Notes under the pieces: model-generated
What the model was told of the DNA's origin: nothing
Databases searched by the model: none
Seen by the model: the letters and a program-made list of their open reading frames with translations, nothing else
From: Chitinophagaceae bacterium
Lineage (GTDB): Bacteria; Bacteroidota; Bacteroidia; Chitinophagales; UBA10324
DNA length: 6,998 bases
Direction: 5' to 3'
NCBI GenBank assembly: GCA_023251195.1
Contig: JAHEZG010000143.1
Coordinates: 2,298 to 9,295, forward strand
In this document: one piece after another, positions 5,761 through 6,998 of the stretch
How the letters are laid out: the number at the start of each line of letters is the position of its first letter
Numbering within the stretch: position 1 is the stretch's first letter
Made by a program: the position numbers and the translations under genes

Positions 5761-6998
5761 TCAAAGTTCTCTGCGCAATCTTGCCACAGGAATATTTAAC
5801 TGCTCACGATATTTTGCAACAGTGCGTCGAGCAATGTTGTACCCTTTTTCACGGAGCAATTCTGTGAGTCGTTCATCAGCAAGCGGTTTCTTTTTATCTT
5901 CTAAATCAATTAAGTCACTCAGAATTTTTTTCACTTCGCGTGTGCTTACTTCTTCTCCGCTATCAGTACTCAATGATTCGCTGAAAAAGAATTTCAGTTT
6001 GTAAGTAGCAAATTCGGTTTGCACATACTTGCTGTTTGCTACACGGCTGATGGTTGAAATATCCATTCCGATTCGCTCGGCAATATCTTTCAATATCATG
6101 GGGCGCATTTGTGTTTCATCGCCGGTCAGAAAAAATTCATACTGATATTCCATGATGGTATGCATCACTGAGTAGAGCGTATTGTATCGTTGTGTGATGG
6201 CATCAATAAACCATTTTGCCGAATCCATTTTCTGCTTGATGAATATGAGCGCCTCCTTCGATTTTTTATCGCCGCTCTTTTTATAATCCTTCATCATTGC
6301 TTTAAATCCATTGCTGATTCGAAGTTCAGGAATGTTCATGTTGTGCAAGGTAATTTCCAGTTTGCCATCGTTATTCGTAATAAAAAAATCAGGAACTATA
6401 AACGATTGTGTGTTTATGCTTTCGGCAAACGCGCTTCCGGGTTTCGGATTCAGGTGAATAATTTCATTCATCACCAGTTTAAATTTCTTATCGTCTATCT
6501 CTAACTGTTTTTGCAGTTTGTCATAGTGTTTTTTTACAAACTCATCAAAATATTTATTGATTACATGAATGGCGAGGGTATCAATTTCCGTAGGTTTTTC
6601 CGCTTGTTTTCTTTTCAGTTGCAACAACAAACATTCTTTCAAATCGCGGGCACCCACCCCCGGCGGGTCAAGCAATTGAATAATTTTTAAAAGCTCCTCT
6701 AACTTTTCGAAAGAGGTAGAAATATTTTGTGAGAAACTTAAATCATCCACCATCGCATCTATCGGTCGGCGCAGGTAACCATCTTCATCAATGCTTCCGA
6801 TTATATAATGCACCAACTCTAAATCTTCATCGTGCAACTCCAGCATGCCTGCTTGTTCCTCTAAGTATTCATGAAAACTCCGTTGAACCGGAATGGGCAC
6901 TCCTTGCTTTTCTTCGTCTTGAGAATAAGCATCGCCGCGGGTGCTATAATCCGCCACCTCATCTTCATCCATATAATCAGTGATATCTACTTCATTGT
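5761..6998 (-). CDS. rpoN: RNA polymerase sigma-54 factor RpoN, N-terminus beyond right edge
   Basis: Sigma-54 directs RNA polymerase to -24/-12 promoters and needs an AAA+ activator to open them. The window holds 411 codons, from 6996 to the TGA at 5761; the frame is open through the right edge, so the ATG at 6972 is internal (Met1 for numbering below). Missing is the glutamine-rich region I that contacts the activator. Present are the acidic linker (about 1-25), the core-binding region including LDPPGVGARDLKECLLLQL (101-119), LNPKPGS (174-180) and VPDFFI (193-198), the helix-turn-helix region MRPMILKDIAERIGMDISTISRV (289-311), and near the C-terminus ARRTVAKYRE (381-390), a perfect RpoN box that reads the -24 element. 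The full protein would be near 480-500 residues, normal for Bacteroidota. It is upstream of and on the same strand as the PAP2-like membrane gene. Confidence 0.97.
   Translation of the reverse strand, partial: NEVDITDYMDEDEVADYSTRGDAYSQDEEKQGVPIPVQRSFHEYLEEQAGMLELHDEDLELVHYIIGSIDEDGYLRRPIDAMVDDLSFSQNISTSFEKLEELLKIIQLLDPPGVGARDLKECLLLQLKRKQAEKPTEIDTLAIHVINKYFDEFVKKHYDKLQKQLEIDDKKFKLVMNEIIHLNPKPGSAFAESINTQSFIVPDFFITNNDGKLEITLHNMNIPELRISNGFKAMMKDYKKSGDKKSKEALIFIKQKMDSAKWFIDAITQRYNTLYSVMHTIMEYQYEFFLTGDETQMRPMILKDIAERIGMDISTISRVANSKYVQTEFATYKLKFFFSESLSTDSGEEVSTREVKKILSDLIDLEDKKKPLADERLTELLREKGYNIARRTVAKYREQLNIPVARLRREL

Noticed and set aside
6190..6983. Two plus-strand frames (104 and 84 codons)
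   Set aside because: Both are antisense to rpoN, a gene identified by its perfect RpoN box and conserved core.

Overview
The window looks like ordinary chromosome from a member of the Bacteroidota (no finer placement is justified). Three things support this: a secreted protein ending in a type A sorting domain of the type IX secretion system, a lipoprotein plus outer-membrane-barrel pair of Bacteroidota character, and a promoter upstream of hflX that fits the phylum's own -33/-7 consensus (TTTG ... TAnnTTTG). The DNA is AT-rich, start sites have A-rich leaders rather than Shine-Dalgarno sequences, and there are no transposases, phage genes, CRISPR arrays, rRNAs or tRNAs.

Layout from left to right. 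(1) The first 188 codons of the ribosome-associated GTPase HflX run leftward off the window edge, with a good promoter just upstream. (2) A two-gene rightward unit encodes a cell-envelope lipoprotein with a probably duplicated beta-rich domain, then, 9 bp later, an outer membrane beta-barrel protein resembling the DUF5723 family. (3) Convergent to it is a PaaG-type enoyl-CoA isomerase on the minus strand. (4) Divergent from paaG is a rightward gene for a secreted T9SS cargo protein with an N-terminal calcium-loop-like motif. (5) Tail to tail with that gene, only 2 bp away, is a minus-strand polytopic membrane protein whose C-terminal half carries PAP2-phosphatase-like motifs. (6) Upstream of it on the same strand is the sigma-54 factor gene rpoN, cut by the right window edge before its N-terminal activator-binding region.

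How they relate: hflX, paaG and rpoN are unlinked housekeeping or regulatory functions. The lipoprotein/barrel pair is almost certainly co-transcribed and probably acts together in the outer membrane. rpoN and the PAP2-like gene may form an operon; the 49 bp between them is a degenerate 7-bp-periodic repeat that runs into the first codons of the membrane gene, which has no usable ATG and seems to start at TTG.

Nothing here amounts to a clear new defence or mobile system. The items most worth a second look are the degenerate PAP2-like protein, the heptad-repeat spacer with the odd start beside it, and the uncharacterised lipoprotein/barrel pair with its internal duplication.
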